From contig NZ_JAFMSX010000001.1 of the NCBI RefSeq assembly GCF_017916425.1, forward strand, positions 1 through 64,000: a stretch of 64,000 nt of DNA, written 5' to 3'. The notes under the pieces are model-generated. The model was not told the DNA's origin and searched no databases. It worked only from the letters and a program-made list of their open reading frames with translations. Position numbers and translations under genes: made by a program. This DNA comes from Nocardioides sp. SYSU D00065. Lineage in GTDB: Bacteria > Actinomycetota > Actinomycetes > Propionibacteriales > Nocardioidaceae. This document shows positions 42,250-51,299 of this stretch, in pieces (within the stretch, counting starts at the first letter, position 1; each line of letters begins with the position of its first letter).

Positions 42250-42816
42250 TCACTCCCTCCAGCGCCAGGAGTTGAGGACGAGCTCGGCCGTGCGCTCGCG
42301 CTCGGCGCGGCCCAGGCCCGGGCTGAAGGAGAACGTGACGACGTACACCCGGTCGTCCTGGACGGGGTGGTACTGCTCCACGGCGTAGGTGACCCGGTTC
42401 TTCGTCATCCGCCCGGACACATGGGTCGCGGGCTCTCCGGCGACGAGCACCGGGGTGCGCACCCGACGCTTGCGGGCCCCGATGATGCCCATCTCGTTGA
42501 GGGCCGCCGCCTCCATCTCGTCGACGTCGTAGGCACCGGGCTCCGCGAGGACGACACTGAAGTTGTCGGCGAACCCGTCGTCGTCCGCGAGGTCGAACAC
42601 GTGCGTGTCGGCGTGTCCATAGCCTGGAACCCGGATCCTCCTGGGCGCCCACCCCCGAGGAGCCTTGAGCGCGTAACCGGTCCCCTTGACCGTCTGGCCC
42701 TTCGCGCTCCCCTTCAGGATTCGCGGCTCCTTGTCCGGGGCGTCGGACCCGGCGGACGCACAGCCGGCTGAGACGAGCCCGACGGCGACGACCAGTGCGG
42801 CGAGATGGCGAGGCAT
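42250..42816 (-). CDS. Predicted lipoprotein
   Basis: A 188-aa protein with a lipoprotein signal: a hydrophobic stretch LAALVVAVGLVSAGC with lipobox SAGC, Cys19 being lipidated. The mature part resembles PsbP/LpqN-like folds (APRGWAPRR and ERTAELVLNSWRWRE), a common type of small extracytoplasmic protein. Start ATG 42816 has TACGCT six nt upstream. Not recognised further. Confidence 0.7.
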   Translation of the reverse strand: MPRHLAALVVAVGLVSAGCASAGSDAPDKEPRILKGSAKGQTVKGTGYALKAPRGWAPRRIRVPGYGHADTHVFDLADDDGFADNFSVVLAEPGAYDVDEMEAAALNEMGIIGARKRRVRTPVLVAGEPATHVSGRMTKNRVTYAVEQYHPVQDDRVYVVTFSFSPGLGRAERERTAELVLNSWRWRE

Positions 42817-42961
42817 GGGGCGAGCGTAGGCGGCCGCAGCGGTCCCGAGGCCGGAATCGAGGACTTCGTCGGCGCCTTGCGCTGACCCTGCGAGCGGTTG
42901 CCGGACCGAGCGGCGCGCGGTGCGGGTGGCTCGTCGGACCGGTCCGACCTATCGTGAGCAG

Positions 42962-43126
42962 ATGACCCAGCCCGGACGCGACGCCGCCGAACCCGACGTG
43001 ATGGAGAGCTTCGACCCCGATGCCGGTCCCGGGCTGGTGTGCCGGGTCTGCGGCTCGCTCGTCTCCGGGTCGGGTGACTACCCCCGGGCCCACTGGGACT
43101 GGCACGAGGCGTCCAACGGGGCCTGA
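42962..43126 (+). CDS. Small CxxC protein (54 aa)
   Basis: A very short acidic protein with CRVCGSLVSGSGDYPRAHWDWHE: a CxxC knuckle and two histidines that could bind zinc. A -10 TATCGT lies 6 nt before ATG 42962. Convergent with a second small gene 4 bp away. Function unknown; the coding call rests on motif, promoter position and normal codon use. Confidence 0.6.
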   Translation: MTQPGRDAAEPDVMESFDPDAGPGLVCRVCGSLVSGSGDYPRAHWDWHEASNGA

Positions 43127-43130
43127 CGAC

Positions 43131-43352
43131 TCAGGCGCCCTGTCCGAGCGGCTCGATGTCGCCGCGCTCGACGAGCTCCTCCAGCGCCAGTCGACAGCCG
43201 GACTGCCACCGGCCGTCGTCGTCCTGGAAGGAGACGACCGCCTCCCCGGCGCACTCGGCTGCGGGAGCGTCCGCGTGGTGCGAGCAACCCCCCTCCGCCG
43301 CGGCGGAGCCGGGATCGTGCAGCGTGGGGTCAAAGGTCTGTGACGGATGCAT
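43131..43352 (-). CDS. Small hypothetical protein (73 aa)
   Basis: Starts at ATG 43352 after an excellent AAGGAGG site 8 nt upstream. Sequence features are GGCSHHADAPAAEC (Cys-His cluster) and ALEELVERGDIEPLG. I do not recognise the family. The SD strength suggests a translated gene even though the product is short. Confidence 0.6.
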   Translation of the reverse strand: MHPSQTFDPTLHDPGSAAAEGGCSHHADAPAAECAGEAVVSFQDDDGRWQSGCRLALEELVERGDIEPLGQGA

Positions 43353-43492
43353 GCGACGTACCTCCTTGAGGCCTCCCACGGTGCCACGCGGACTGCCGCA
43401 GAGCACCCACCCCAGTGGGTCATCTCACGTCCCCGGAGGCGGCGCGTGCGCTCGGTTTGCCAGCACGGCGATGGGACTGGTGTGGTGGGCGG

Positions 43493-45238
43493 ATGCCTTC
43501 CGGTATCGAGCGTCCCCGCGACCTGCCCACTCCAGACCCGGGCGGTGACCCCCACCCGGCGCTCGACCCCGCCGTACGGCCCGCAGCGGAGCGGGAGAGG
43601 GGTCTGGACCGGATCGTCTTCGGTGTCACGGCCCTGATCAGCCTGGCGTTCCTCGCCTGGGGCTTCGTCAGCACCGAGAGTCTCGCGGACGCCTCGGCCG
43701 ACGGCCTCGGGTGGACCATGAGCAGCGCCGGCTGGCTGTTCGTGCTCGCCTCGAGCGGGTTCGTCGTGTTCGTCATCTGGCTCGCCCTCGGCAAGTTCGG
43801 CAACATCCCGCTGGGTCGCGACGACGAGGAGCCGGAGTTCCGGACCATCTCGTGGGTGGCGATGATGTTCAGCGCCGGGATGGGCATCGGCCTGATGTTC
43901 TACGGCGTGAGCGAGCCGATCGCCCACCTCGCCACGCCTCCGCCGGGCACCGGCGAGCCGGGCAACCCCGAGGCCGCCCAGGACGCCATGGCCACGACGC
44001 TGTTCCACTGGACCCTGCACCCGTGGGCCATCTACGCCGTCGTCGGCCTCGCGGTGGCGTACGGCGTCTACCGCAAGGGTCGCCTGCAGCTGATCAGCTC
44101 CGCGTTCGAGCCCCTCCTCGGGCGCCACGCCCGCGGCCTGGGCGGGCGGGCGATCGACATGTTCGCGATCTTCGCCACGCTCTTCGGCTCCGCCACCTCG
44201 CTCGGTCTCGGCGCACTGCAGATCGCCTCCGGGCTGGAGATCGTCGCCGGACTGGGCGGCACGGGCAACGGCCTGCTCGTCGGCATCATCGCGGTGCTCA
44301 CCGCCGCGTTCGTGCTGTCCGCCGTCTCGGGAGTGGCCCGTGGCATTCAGTGGCTCTCCAACGTCAACATGGTCCTCGCCGTCGCGCTGGCCCTCTTCGT
44401 GTTCGTCGTCGGCCCGACGGTGTTCATCCTCAACCTCGTGCCCACCTCGATCGGCAGCTACGTCGCGGAGCTGCCGATGATGGCCGCCCGGACCGCCGCC
44501 GAGGGCGCCGAGACGAGCGACTGGCTCTCGACCTGGACCATCTTCTACTGGGCCTGGTGGCTCTCGTGGGCGCCGTTCGTCGGCATGTTCATCGCCCGCA
44601 TCTCGCGCGGCCGCACGATCCGGCAGTTCGTGAGCGGGGTCCTGCTCGTACCGAGCCTGGTCAGCGTCGTGTGGTTCTGCGTGTTCGGCGGAGCAGCGAT
44701 CGACCTGCAGAAGGCCGGCACCGACATCGCCGGTGCCGGCGGGCTCGAGGCCCAGCTGTTCGACACCCTCGCCGCATACCCGCTGGCGACGGTCTCCAGC
44801 GTGGTGGTGATGGTCCTCGTCGCGATCTTCTTCATCTCCGGCGCCGACGCGGCCTCGATCGTGATGGGCTCGCTCTCCGAGCGCGGAACGATCAACCCGA
44901 GCCGCCCCATCGTGATCTTCTGGGGGGTGGCCACCGGTGCCGTCGCCTCGGTGATGCTGCTCGTCGGGGGCAAGGACGCGCTCAGCGGCCTGCAGACCAT
45001 CACGGTGATCGCGGGGTTGCCCTTCGTGCTCATCATGATCGGGCTCGCCGCGGCGCTGGTGAAGGACCTGGCTGCGGACCCGCTCGTCGTGCGTCGCCGG
45101 TACGCCATCGAGGCCGTCGAGGCCGCGGTGATCACCGGGGTCACCGAGCACGGCGACGACTTCGTGCTGTCGGTCGAGCGGGGGCAGGTCGAGTCGACCG
45201 AGGGCGACGCCCAGACCGACGACGACCAGCGGCGCTGA
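43493..45238 (+). CDS. BCCT-family betaine/choline/carnitine transporter
   Basis: A 581-aa sodium-coupled or proton-coupled osmolyte transporter with 12 TM helices. The family signature is WTIFYWAWWLSWAPFVGMFIARISRG, together with MMFSAGMGIGLMFYGVSEP. Substrate could be glycine betaine, choline or carnitine. The C-terminal cytosolic tail is acidic. Start ATG 43493 is a choice; frames back to 43415 (GTG) add unconserved residues. Confidence 0.9.
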   Translation: MPSGIERPRDLPTPDPGGDPHPALDPAVRPAAERERGLDRIVFGVTALISLAFLAWGFVSTESLADASADGLGWTMSSAGWLFVLASSGFVVFVIWLALGKFGNIPLGRDDEEPEFRTISWVAMMFSAGMGIGLMFYGVSEPIAHLATPPPGTGEPGNPEAAQDAMATTLFHWTLHPWAIYAVVGLAVAYGVYRKGRLQLISSAFEPLLGRHARGLGGRAIDMFAIFATLFGSATSLGLGALQIASGLEIVAGLGGTGNGLLVGIIAVLTAAFVLSAVSGVARGIQWLSNVNMVLAVALALFVFVVGPTVFILNLVPTSIGSYVAELPMMAARTAAEGAETSDWLSTWTIFYWAWWLSWAPFVGMFIARISRGRTIRQFVSGVLLVPSLVSVVWFCVFGGAAIDLQKAGTDIAGAGGLEAQLFDTLAAYPLATVSSVVVMVLVAIFFISGADAASIVMGSLSERGTINPSRPIVIFWGVATGAVASVMLLVGGKDALSGLQTITVIAGLPFVLIMIGLAAALVKDLAADPLVVRRRYAIEAVEAAVITGVTEHGDDFVLSVERGQVESTEGDAQTDDDQRR

Positions 45239-45257
45239 GCGCCCTAGTCTCGGATCC

Positions 45258-45839
45258 ATGAGCGACCCGCTGCGCATCGGCTTCGTCACCGGGGCGACCC
45301 CCGACAAGTGGGCCCGCCACTGGCGCGAGCGGCGTCGTGAGCCCCTCGAGCTGGTGCCGGTCACCGAGGCCGAGCAGCTCGATGGCGTGCGCGAGGGCAG
45401 CCTCGACATGGCGCTGGTGCGGCTCCCGGTCGACCGCGGGGGCCTCCACTGCGTACGGCTCTACGACGAGCTGCAGGTCGTGGTCGCCTCGCGCGACCAC
45501 CTGCTGGCGGCCGCCGACGACGAGGTGAGCACCGCCGACCTCGTCGACGAGCAGCTCGTCCGGCCCCACCCCAGCGGCTGGACGCCGGCGGTCGAGCAGC
45601 TCGACTGGCCGCCGATGAGCGAGCGGGAGGCCATCGAGACGGTCGCCGCCGGCACCGGCATCGTGATCGTCGCGATGTCGGTCGCTCGACTGCACCAGCG
45701 CAAGGACGTCGTGACGCGCGTGGTCACCGACCTCGAGCCGACGACGATCGCGCTGGTCTGGCCCGTCGAGCGCGACGATGAGGTCACGCAGGCGTTCGTG
45801 GGCGTCACCAAGGGACGTACCGCCAACACCTCGCGGTAG
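45258..45839 (+). CDS. LysR substrate-binding domain protein without HTH
   Basis: A 193-aa protein equal to the effector half of LysR regulators: RIGFVTGATPDKWARHWRER, GSLDMALVRLPVDRGGLH and VAAGTGIVIVAMSVARLH. There is no DNA-binding domain and none upstream in any frame. ATG 45258 lies 7 nt after TAGTCT, so the gene appears complete and leaderless. It may be a periplasm-free ligand sensor or a relic. It lies 19 nt from the BCCT stop. Confidence 0.75.
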   Translation: MSDPLRIGFVTGATPDKWARHWRERRREPLELVPVTEAEQLDGVREGSLDMALVRLPVDRGGLHCVRLYDELQVVVASRDHLLAAADDEVSTADLVDEQLVRPHPSGWTPAVEQLDWPPMSEREAIETVAAGTGIVIVAMSVARLHQRKDVVTRVVTDLEPTTIALVWPVERDDEVTQAFVGVTKGRTANTSR

Positions 45840-45930
45840 GCGTCGTGGCGCAGCCGACGGCGTGGGACCGCGCGTGGTGGGTACCTGCCACGCAGCGGGA
45901 CATCCGTCGTTCCGCGGACGAGGAGGCACC

Positions 45931-46995
45931 ATGCGCATCGTGATCACCGGCGCGACCGGCAACGTCGGCTCGGCCCTGCTCGAGCACCTGGTGGCCGGGG
46001 GCGAGCACGACCTCGTGGGCGTCGTACGTCGCCCGCCCGAGCCGGTCGGGCCGTACGCCGGCGTGGCCTGGGCGACGGTGGACCTGTCACGCGACGACCC
46101 GACGGCGCTCGCGGCGGCCTTCCGAGGAGCCGACGCCGTCGTGCACCTGGCGTGGGGCTTCCAGCCGTCGCACCGCGAGGAGTACCTGCGCGAGCTCGGC
46201 GTCGGGGGAACGCGACGCGTCATCGAGGCCGTACGCACCGCGGGCGTGCCGCACCTGGTGCACATGTCCTCGGTGGGCGCCTACTCCCCCAAGCGCGACG
46301 ACACCCCGGTCGACGAGACCTGGCCGACGGACGGCGTCCCGACGTCGATGTACAGCCGGCACAAGTCAGCGGCCGAGCGTCTCCTCGACGAGCTCGAGCG
46401 CGACTACCCCGCCGTCGTCGTCTCCCGCATGCGCCCCGGCATCGTGGGCCAGCGGCGCGCCGCCAGCGCGCTGCTCCGCTACGGGCTGCCCGCCCTCGTC
46501 CCGTCGGGGCTGCTGAGGCACGTGCCGGTGGTGCCCCTCGACCGGAGGCTGGCCATCCCGATGGTGCACGCCGACGACGTGGCCGACGCCTTCGACCGCG
46601 TCCTGACCGCACGGGTCCCGGGTGCGTTCAACCTCGCCGCCGCACCGACCGTGACCGCCGACGACATCGCGGCCACCCTCGGCGCGCGGCTCCTGCACGT
46701 GCCGTCCGCCGCCGTACGTGCGGCGGTCACGACGAGCTGGCACGCCCGTCTGCAGCCGCTCGACCCCGGCTGGATCGACATGGCCTACGCGCTCCCCCTG
46801 CTGGACACGACGAGGGCGCGGACCGAGCTGGGCTGGACCCCCGCCAAGGACGCCACCACCACGCTGGCCGAGACCGTGGCCGGCATGCAGGACGCCGCAG
46901 CGGGGCGCTCGCCGGTGCTCCGGCCTCGCTCGGTCGCGGGCGCGCTCGCCCGTGCCTTCCGTCGAGGGCCGGTGAGCAGCCGCCGCAAGCCGTGA
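45931..46995 (+). CDS. NAD(P)-dependent epimerase/dehydratase (extended SDR)
   Basis: A 354-aa extended SDR: glycine motif ITGATGNVGSALLEHL, active-site MSSVGAYSP and the Tyr-Lys in TSMYSRHKSAAER. The C-terminal region is more divergent, as in uncharacterised NAD-epimerases. SD GAGG is positioned before ATG 45931. Substrate unknown. Confidence 0.87.
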   Translation: MRIVITGATGNVGSALLEHLVAGGEHDLVGVVRRPPEPVGPYAGVAWATVDLSRDDPTALAAAFRGADAVVHLAWGFQPSHREEYLRELGVGGTRRVIEAVRTAGVPHLVHMSSVGAYSPKRDDTPVDETWPTDGVPTSMYSRHKSAAERLLDELERDYPAVVVSRMRPGIVGQRRAASALLRYGLPALVPSGLLRHVPVVPLDRRLAIPMVHADDVADAFDRVLTARVPGAFNLAAAPTVTADDIAATLGARLLHVPSAAVRAAVTTSWHARLQPLDPGWIDMAYALPLLDTTRARTELGWTPAKDATTTLAETVAGMQDAAAGRSPVLRPRSVAGALARAFRRGPVSSRRKP

Positions 46996-47017
46996 GGCGC
47001 GGCAGATCCGGGAATCA

Positions 47018-48061
47018 TCAACCGTAGTCGGCGACGAGCGTCCGGTGGATGCCGTCGACCGTCATCCGACCGCCGTACGGCAGCACCCACTGCGGGCGCG
47101 TGTGGCCGAACGGCGGACCGACCACGACGACCGCACGAGGGTTGTAGCGGTCCACGACGGCGATGGCCGCGTCCCGCTGCTCCGCCCGCCTCGCCGTCCG
47201 CTCTGCGGCCGACGGGGCGTGGTCGAAGCTCGTCGTCGGCGGTCGCGCGACCACGACGGCGGACACCGCCTCCAGCAGCCCGCGCTCTCCGAGCGAGCGC
47301 AGGATCCACCCGAACTCCCGTGCCGGGATGAGCTCCTCGGACGTCTCGAGGAGCAGCACGCCACCGTCGACGACCGCCGGGTCCGCCGGGAACCGCCCGG
47401 CCGTCAGGAGCTACTGCAGCACCTCGACGCAGCCGCCCCAGGTGCGCCCTGTCACCTCGCGCTGTGGACCGGCCCAGGTCCACGGCTCGGTCGGCTCGCG
47501 GTGGCCGTACTCCTGGAGGGCACGGGGGTCGTCCCAGTCGTGGCCGATGTCCTCCGACTCGCCGGGCTCGGTGATCTCGAGCCGCTCCCCGGTCAGCAAC
47601 GCGGCCCGCAGCGACTGCTCGTGCACGGCGTCGAGTCCCGGTCCCGGGCCCAGGTGCACCTGGGTCGCGCCGCCGTGGAACCCCGGCACACCGAGGGTCC
47701 AGAGCCAGTTGAGGATGTTGGTGTTGTCGCTGTAGCCCAGGAACGGCTTGGGGTCGGCCAGCACGGATGCGGCGTCCAGGTGCGGCACGACGGTGATCTG
47801 GTCTGCTCCCCCGATGGTTGCGATGACAGCGCGCACGGTCGGGTCGGCGAACGCCGCGTTCACGTCCGCCGCTCGTTCCGAGGGGGACGCCCCGAGCTTG
47901 CGCGTCGTCGGATACTCCACGGGCTCGAGCCCCGTCGTGGCCGCCAGCCGCCGCATCGCCTGCTCGTGGACCGCCGGCGCCACCGCAGGCGCGGCGAACG
48001 ACGGTGACAGGACCGCGATCCTGTCCCCCGGTCTCGCCTTCGGGACCGTCACGAACTCCAT
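47018..48061 (-). pseudogene. S66-family peptidase (LD-carboxypeptidase/MccF-like), split by an amber codon
   Basis: One continuous frame of 348 codons from ATG 48061 to 47018 except for an internal TAG at 47411-47413. The N-terminal part has VLSPSFAAPAVAP and the nucleophile Ser in FLGYSDNTNILN. The C-terminal part has LLLETSEE and the catalytic His in PPFGHTRPQWVLPYGG. The sequence around the stop is GGCVEVLQ-stop-LLTAGRFPAD; the codon may have been TGG. All catalytic residues survive on both sides. TACGGT six nt before ATG 48061 is an intact promoter. Either a recent pseudogene or a sequencing error. Confidence 0.85.
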
Positions 48062-48100
48062 GACGCAACCGTAGGGGGCCGGCCCGGTAGCGTGCGCGCC

Positions 48101-48577
48101 ATGACACACCGCGCTCCGCCGAGAGATGTGGAGGCGGGCGCGGGCGTGGAGCTGCGGCTAGCACGGGACAGTGACGCGGACGCGATCGCGGGGTGGACGC
48201 GTGCCCCCGAGGTCCTCGAGTTCTGGGGCGGCCGCCCGGTCGAGCTCGATGAGGTGCTGGCGAAGTACACCGGCCGTCGCGCACCGGACGTCGTCTCCTA
48301 TGTGATCCTCGCGGAAGGACGCCGGGTCGGTTACACACAGGCCTGGCACCGTGCCGGGCGCTACGGGATCGACATGTTCATCGCGGCCGATGCGCAGGGA
48401 CGGGGAATCGGTTCGCGCGCGGCCCGCGCGCTGGCCTACGAACTGATCACCGCGGGATGGACGCCCCTGACCGTTGATCCTGCGGTGACCAACACCAGGG
48501 CCATCAGGCTTGGCGGAAGGCAGGGTTTCGCGAGACGGGCGAGGTCGAAGGCGTCGGTGCGGCGACTACTCAGCTGA
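48101..48577 (+). CDS. GNAT-family N-acetyltransferase
   Basis: A 158-aa acetyltransferase. The acetyl-CoA loop is AADAQGRGIGSRAARAL and the C-terminal part is LTVDPAVTNTRAIRLGGRQG, similar to aminoglycoside 6'-acetyltransferase-like proteins. A resistance role cannot be concluded. ATG 48101 lies 7 nt after TAGCGT, while the divergent S66 start is only 39 bp away. Confidence 0.83.
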   Translation: MTHRAPPRDVEAGAGVELRLARDSDADAIAGWTRAPEVLEFWGGRPVELDEVLAKYTGRRAPDVVSYVILAEGRRVGYTQAWHRAGRYGIDMFIAADAQGRGIGSRAARALAYELITAGWTPLTVDPAVTNTRAIRLGGRQGFARRARSKASVRRLLS

Positions 48578-48678
48578 TGACGTTCGTCGCGTCGACGTAG
48601 GCGCGTCCGCGTCGTGGAACGCACCACCGTTTCGAGCGGCCGACATCCGCGCTGTCCCCGGCGTGCCGCGTGCCGCCG

Positions 48679-49554
48679 CTATGCGGCCGGCCCGAGTGCG
48701 CGCAGGCGCCGTCGCGCGTCGTCGAGCCCCTTCTCGTTCTCAGCGGCGTCGACACCGCCCGTGCGGTCGTCGGCAGGCAGGCGCTGGGCGAAGTAGGCGC
48801 CTTGCACCGCCTCCCGGAACCGGCTGAACGCGTCCAGGTGGTCAAGCTCGTCGGCAGACAGTGGACCAACGGCCGCGTAGGTGGACAGGAAGTGCGGGGC
48901 GTGCTGCCGGCCGCCGAGGTACATCACCGCTGATGCGACGTCGTAGAGGACCGGTCCGCGTCTCGCGCCCGCCCAGTCGATGAGGCCCGTGGTCCCGGTC
49001 CGGTCATCGTGGATGAACGCACCGGGCCACGGGTCGGTGTGCAGCAGCGACCACGTGGCCGCGAGCTCGTCGGTCTCGCTGCGAACCGCCTCGATCGCCG
49101 AGACGAGCCAGGAGTGGTCGGACACACCCGGGGCCGCGAGGGACAGCCAGTCGACTCCGAACGTCCGCGCGCTCGGACCGACGACCGGGGCACCGGCGGC
49201 GTGAACTCCCGCCAGGATCTCCGCGATCCACCGCTGCTCGTCCTCCGAGTCGCCGTCCAGCTCCCGTCCTGGCACGTGCTCGAGCAGCGCCAGGTTCGTC
49301 GTGGGCTCCACGAGGCTGCCGTCGCGGGTCGGGACCGGGCGGCCGGTGACGAAGCCGGCCGCGGCGAGGGCGGTCGCCGCCTCGGCGCCGGCGATCAGGT
49401 CAGCGACGCCGTCGCTCGCCACCGACTTCGCGACGTAGGTCAGCCCCCGGTGCTCGACCAGCCACGTCTCGGAGTTCATCCCACCGCCCAGTGGTGTCAC
49501 CGATGCGGACTCGAGCCCCCAGCAGGCTGCCAGAACGTCTCGTGGGTTCGACAC
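48679..49554 (-). CDS. APH-family phosphotransferase-like protein
   Basis: A 291-aa protein kinase-like fold (aminoglycoside phosphotransferase / choline kinase family). A nucleotide-binding N-lobe has VTPLGGGMNSETWLV and YVAKSV with the ATP-site Lys. The catalytic loop reads LLHTDPWPGAFIHDD and the metal Asp region TGLIDWAGAR. The loop normally has Asn where Ala is seen here (H-x-D-x-x-x-x-N), so activity is uncertain. GTG 49554 start. Convergent with the GNAT gene. Confidence 0.8.
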   Translation of the reverse strand: MSNPRDVLAACWGLESASVTPLGGGMNSETWLVEHRGLTYVAKSVASDGVADLIAGAEAATALAAAGFVTGRPVPTRDGSLVEPTTNLALLEHVPGRELDGDSEDEQRWIAEILAGVHAAGAPVVGPSARTFGVDWLSLAAPGVSDHSWLVSAIEAVRSETDELAATWSLLHTDPWPGAFIHDDRTGTTGLIDWAGARRGPVLYDVASAVMYLGGRQHAPHFLSTYAAVGPLSADELDHLDAFSRFREAVQGAYFAQRLPADDRTGGVDAAENEKGLDDARRRLRALGPAA

Positions 49555-49600
49555 CCGCGAACCCTCTCACGCGGTCGCTGAGTCGTCGCACGTCCGAGTG

Positions 49601-49629
49601 GCCGCCTGCCCTCTGTGTCGGCAGGCGGC
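49601..49629 (-). terminator. Terminator-like hairpin after the HNH gene
   Basis: A perfect 10-bp stem GCCGCCTGCC/GGCAGGCGGC with 9-nt loop CTCTGTGTC, located 7 nt beyond the HNH stop on the minus strand. No U-tract. Likely terminates the HNH transcript. Confidence 0.65.
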
Positions 49630-49635
49630 TGGGCG

Positions 49636-51108
49636 CTACGGCGCTCCGGTATCGGGTGGTCGAGCCCGGCTCGTGCTTGCCCGACGCGGAGCAGGGACGA
49701 AAGACGGCCCACGCGGCCCGTGCGGATCGAACGCGATGGTGCCGGACGCATCTCGTCTGAACCGGTGGCCATGAGGGCTGGTCCACTCGTACTCGCCGGG
49801 TCCGGTGACGGTGTAGCGCCAGGCGGAGTGGGTCTTCAGCCGGTGATGCCGGCGGCAGAGCGCGGCGAGGTTCGACGTGGTGGTCGGTCCGGGTTGTGGC
49901 CGACCCTCCGCGGCGGCGTCGGGGTCGTAGGGGATGACGTGGTCGATGTCGCAGCCACGGGCGGGTCTGCTGCACCACGGGAAGACGCAGGTGCCGTCGC
50001 GCACGATGACCTGTTCGCGGATCCGGTCGGGGATGTCGTAGCCGGGTGAGGCGAGGTCGGCGGCGAGGTCGATGACCGGCCTGACGGTGACCTTCGTCCG
50101 GCTGTCGGCGCACCACGCCTTGACCTGGTCCAGCAGGACGAGCCGCTGGCCTTCCTCGAGCCGGCCGCTGGGCCCGAACGCGGCGTGGATGGTGCCGTCG
50201 GCGTCGCCGCGAGGGGTGGCGTCGAAGTGGGCGTGCAGCACGACCTCCCGCGCGACCGGGAGCCCGTCCTGTGCCCGCGTGTCCGTGGCGCCTTGGGCGT
50301 GGAGGTCGAGGGCGGTCTGCGTGCGGGCCAGGTCACCGAGCGCCTTGGCCCGGCGAGCGTCCAACGGCTCGGCCGAGCCGAGCGCGGCGAGGGTCGCGGC
50401 GCCGTGCGCCAGTGCCCGGTCGAGGTCGAGGGCATCGGCGAGGTCGATCTCAGCTTCGAGGCGCATGGTGCCCGCGTAGTGCACGTCCTGCGTGTCGATC
50501 GTGACGTGGCGCGGGTCCACGTGCTGCCAGCCATCCTCCGGGTCGGCGGCCGGATCGGGCGCTGCGAGGTCGTACCGCTTGATGGTCTCGACGACGAGCC
50601 GGTCCAGTTGCGCGGGACCGATGCGTCCGGCGACCGCGGCGACCTGGGAGTCGACCCAGCCCGCTGCCTCGCGGGTCAGCGCAGGTGTGGCGTGGATCGT
50701 CGCCTCGGCGACCGACCGGGCGCGCCACGCCGGCACGGCACCGGCTTGGACCTGCGCCCACAGCCGCGGCAGCCGGTGCCGCAGCTCGAGCGCATGCCCG
50801 ATCAGCCGCTTCGCCGCCGTCGTCGAGATGCCCAGCACGGCGCCGAGCTCCCCGACGCAGAACTCCGCCACCAGCGGCGCACCCTCGCCGGCGATCGGCT
50901 CCTCGTGCTCACAGCCGGGCACGGTGAACGACGCGGCGGAGTTGATCGACTCCGGCGGATGCAGGTCAGCCCACCGAGCAGCCACGTCGAGCAGGTCGGC
51001 CGCCGCCCGGTTCTCGGCAGCTCTGCGCTCGCGGGCCAGAGCGAGCAGCGCGGAGGCGGTGAGGTCGTCGACGACCGCACTGCCCGCGTCGTGCACCGCT
51101 TCGATCAT
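49636..51108 (-). CDS. DUF222/HNH endonuclease-signature protein
   Basis: A 490-aa protein with an N-terminal DUF222 helical region (LLALARERRAAENRAAADLL; VLGISTTAAKRLIGHALELR) and a C-terminal HNH nuclease motif (CVFPWCSRPARGCDIDHVIP, then NLAALCRRHHRLKT). Such proteins are abundant in actinobacteria, often in many copies, and are sometimes tied to mobile DNA. Start ATG 51108 follows TAAAAT by 7 nt. The function is unproven. Confidence 0.9.
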   Translation of the reverse strand: MIEAVHDAGSAVVDDLTASALLALARERRAAENRAAADLLDVAARWADLHPPESINSAASFTVPGCEHEEPIAGEGAPLVAEFCVGELGAVLGISTTAAKRLIGHALELRHRLPRLWAQVQAGAVPAWRARSVAEATIHATPALTREAAGWVDSQVAAVAGRIGPAQLDRLVVETIKRYDLAAPDPAADPEDGWQHVDPRHVTIDTQDVHYAGTMRLEAEIDLADALDLDRALAHGAATLAALGSAEPLDARRAKALGDLARTQTALDLHAQGATDTRAQDGLPVAREVVLHAHFDATPRGDADGTIHAAFGPSGRLEEGQRLVLLDQVKAWCADSRTKVTVRPVIDLAADLASPGYDIPDRIREQVIVRDGTCVFPWCSRPARGCDIDHVIPYDPDAAAEGRPQPGPTTTSNLAALCRRHHRLKTHSAWRYTVTGPGEYEWTSPHGHRFRRDASGTIAFDPHGPRGPSFVPAPRRASTSRARPPDTGAP

Positions 51109-51299
51109 GTGTTCGATTTTACGGCAGCACACCGACATCCGCGACCGCTGTACGCCGCACGTACGTCGGAGATTCCCTCTGGACCTGGCGGGCCGGGGTC
51201 CTGACTGGGTGTGTCCCGATTGGACGCCGGTCAGCGGACCTGCCGGTTTGCGAGCGGCGCGCGCCTTGGCTCGGTGGCACGGCCGTTGCGCCGTGTGGA

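Noticed and set aside
49535-49556. tRNA T-arm-like sequence (GTGGG-TTCGACA-CCCGC) at the phosphotransferase start
   Set aside because: No acceptor, D or anticodon arms nearby; overlaps the GTG start of a coding gene. Could be chance or an attachment remnant but cannot be supported.
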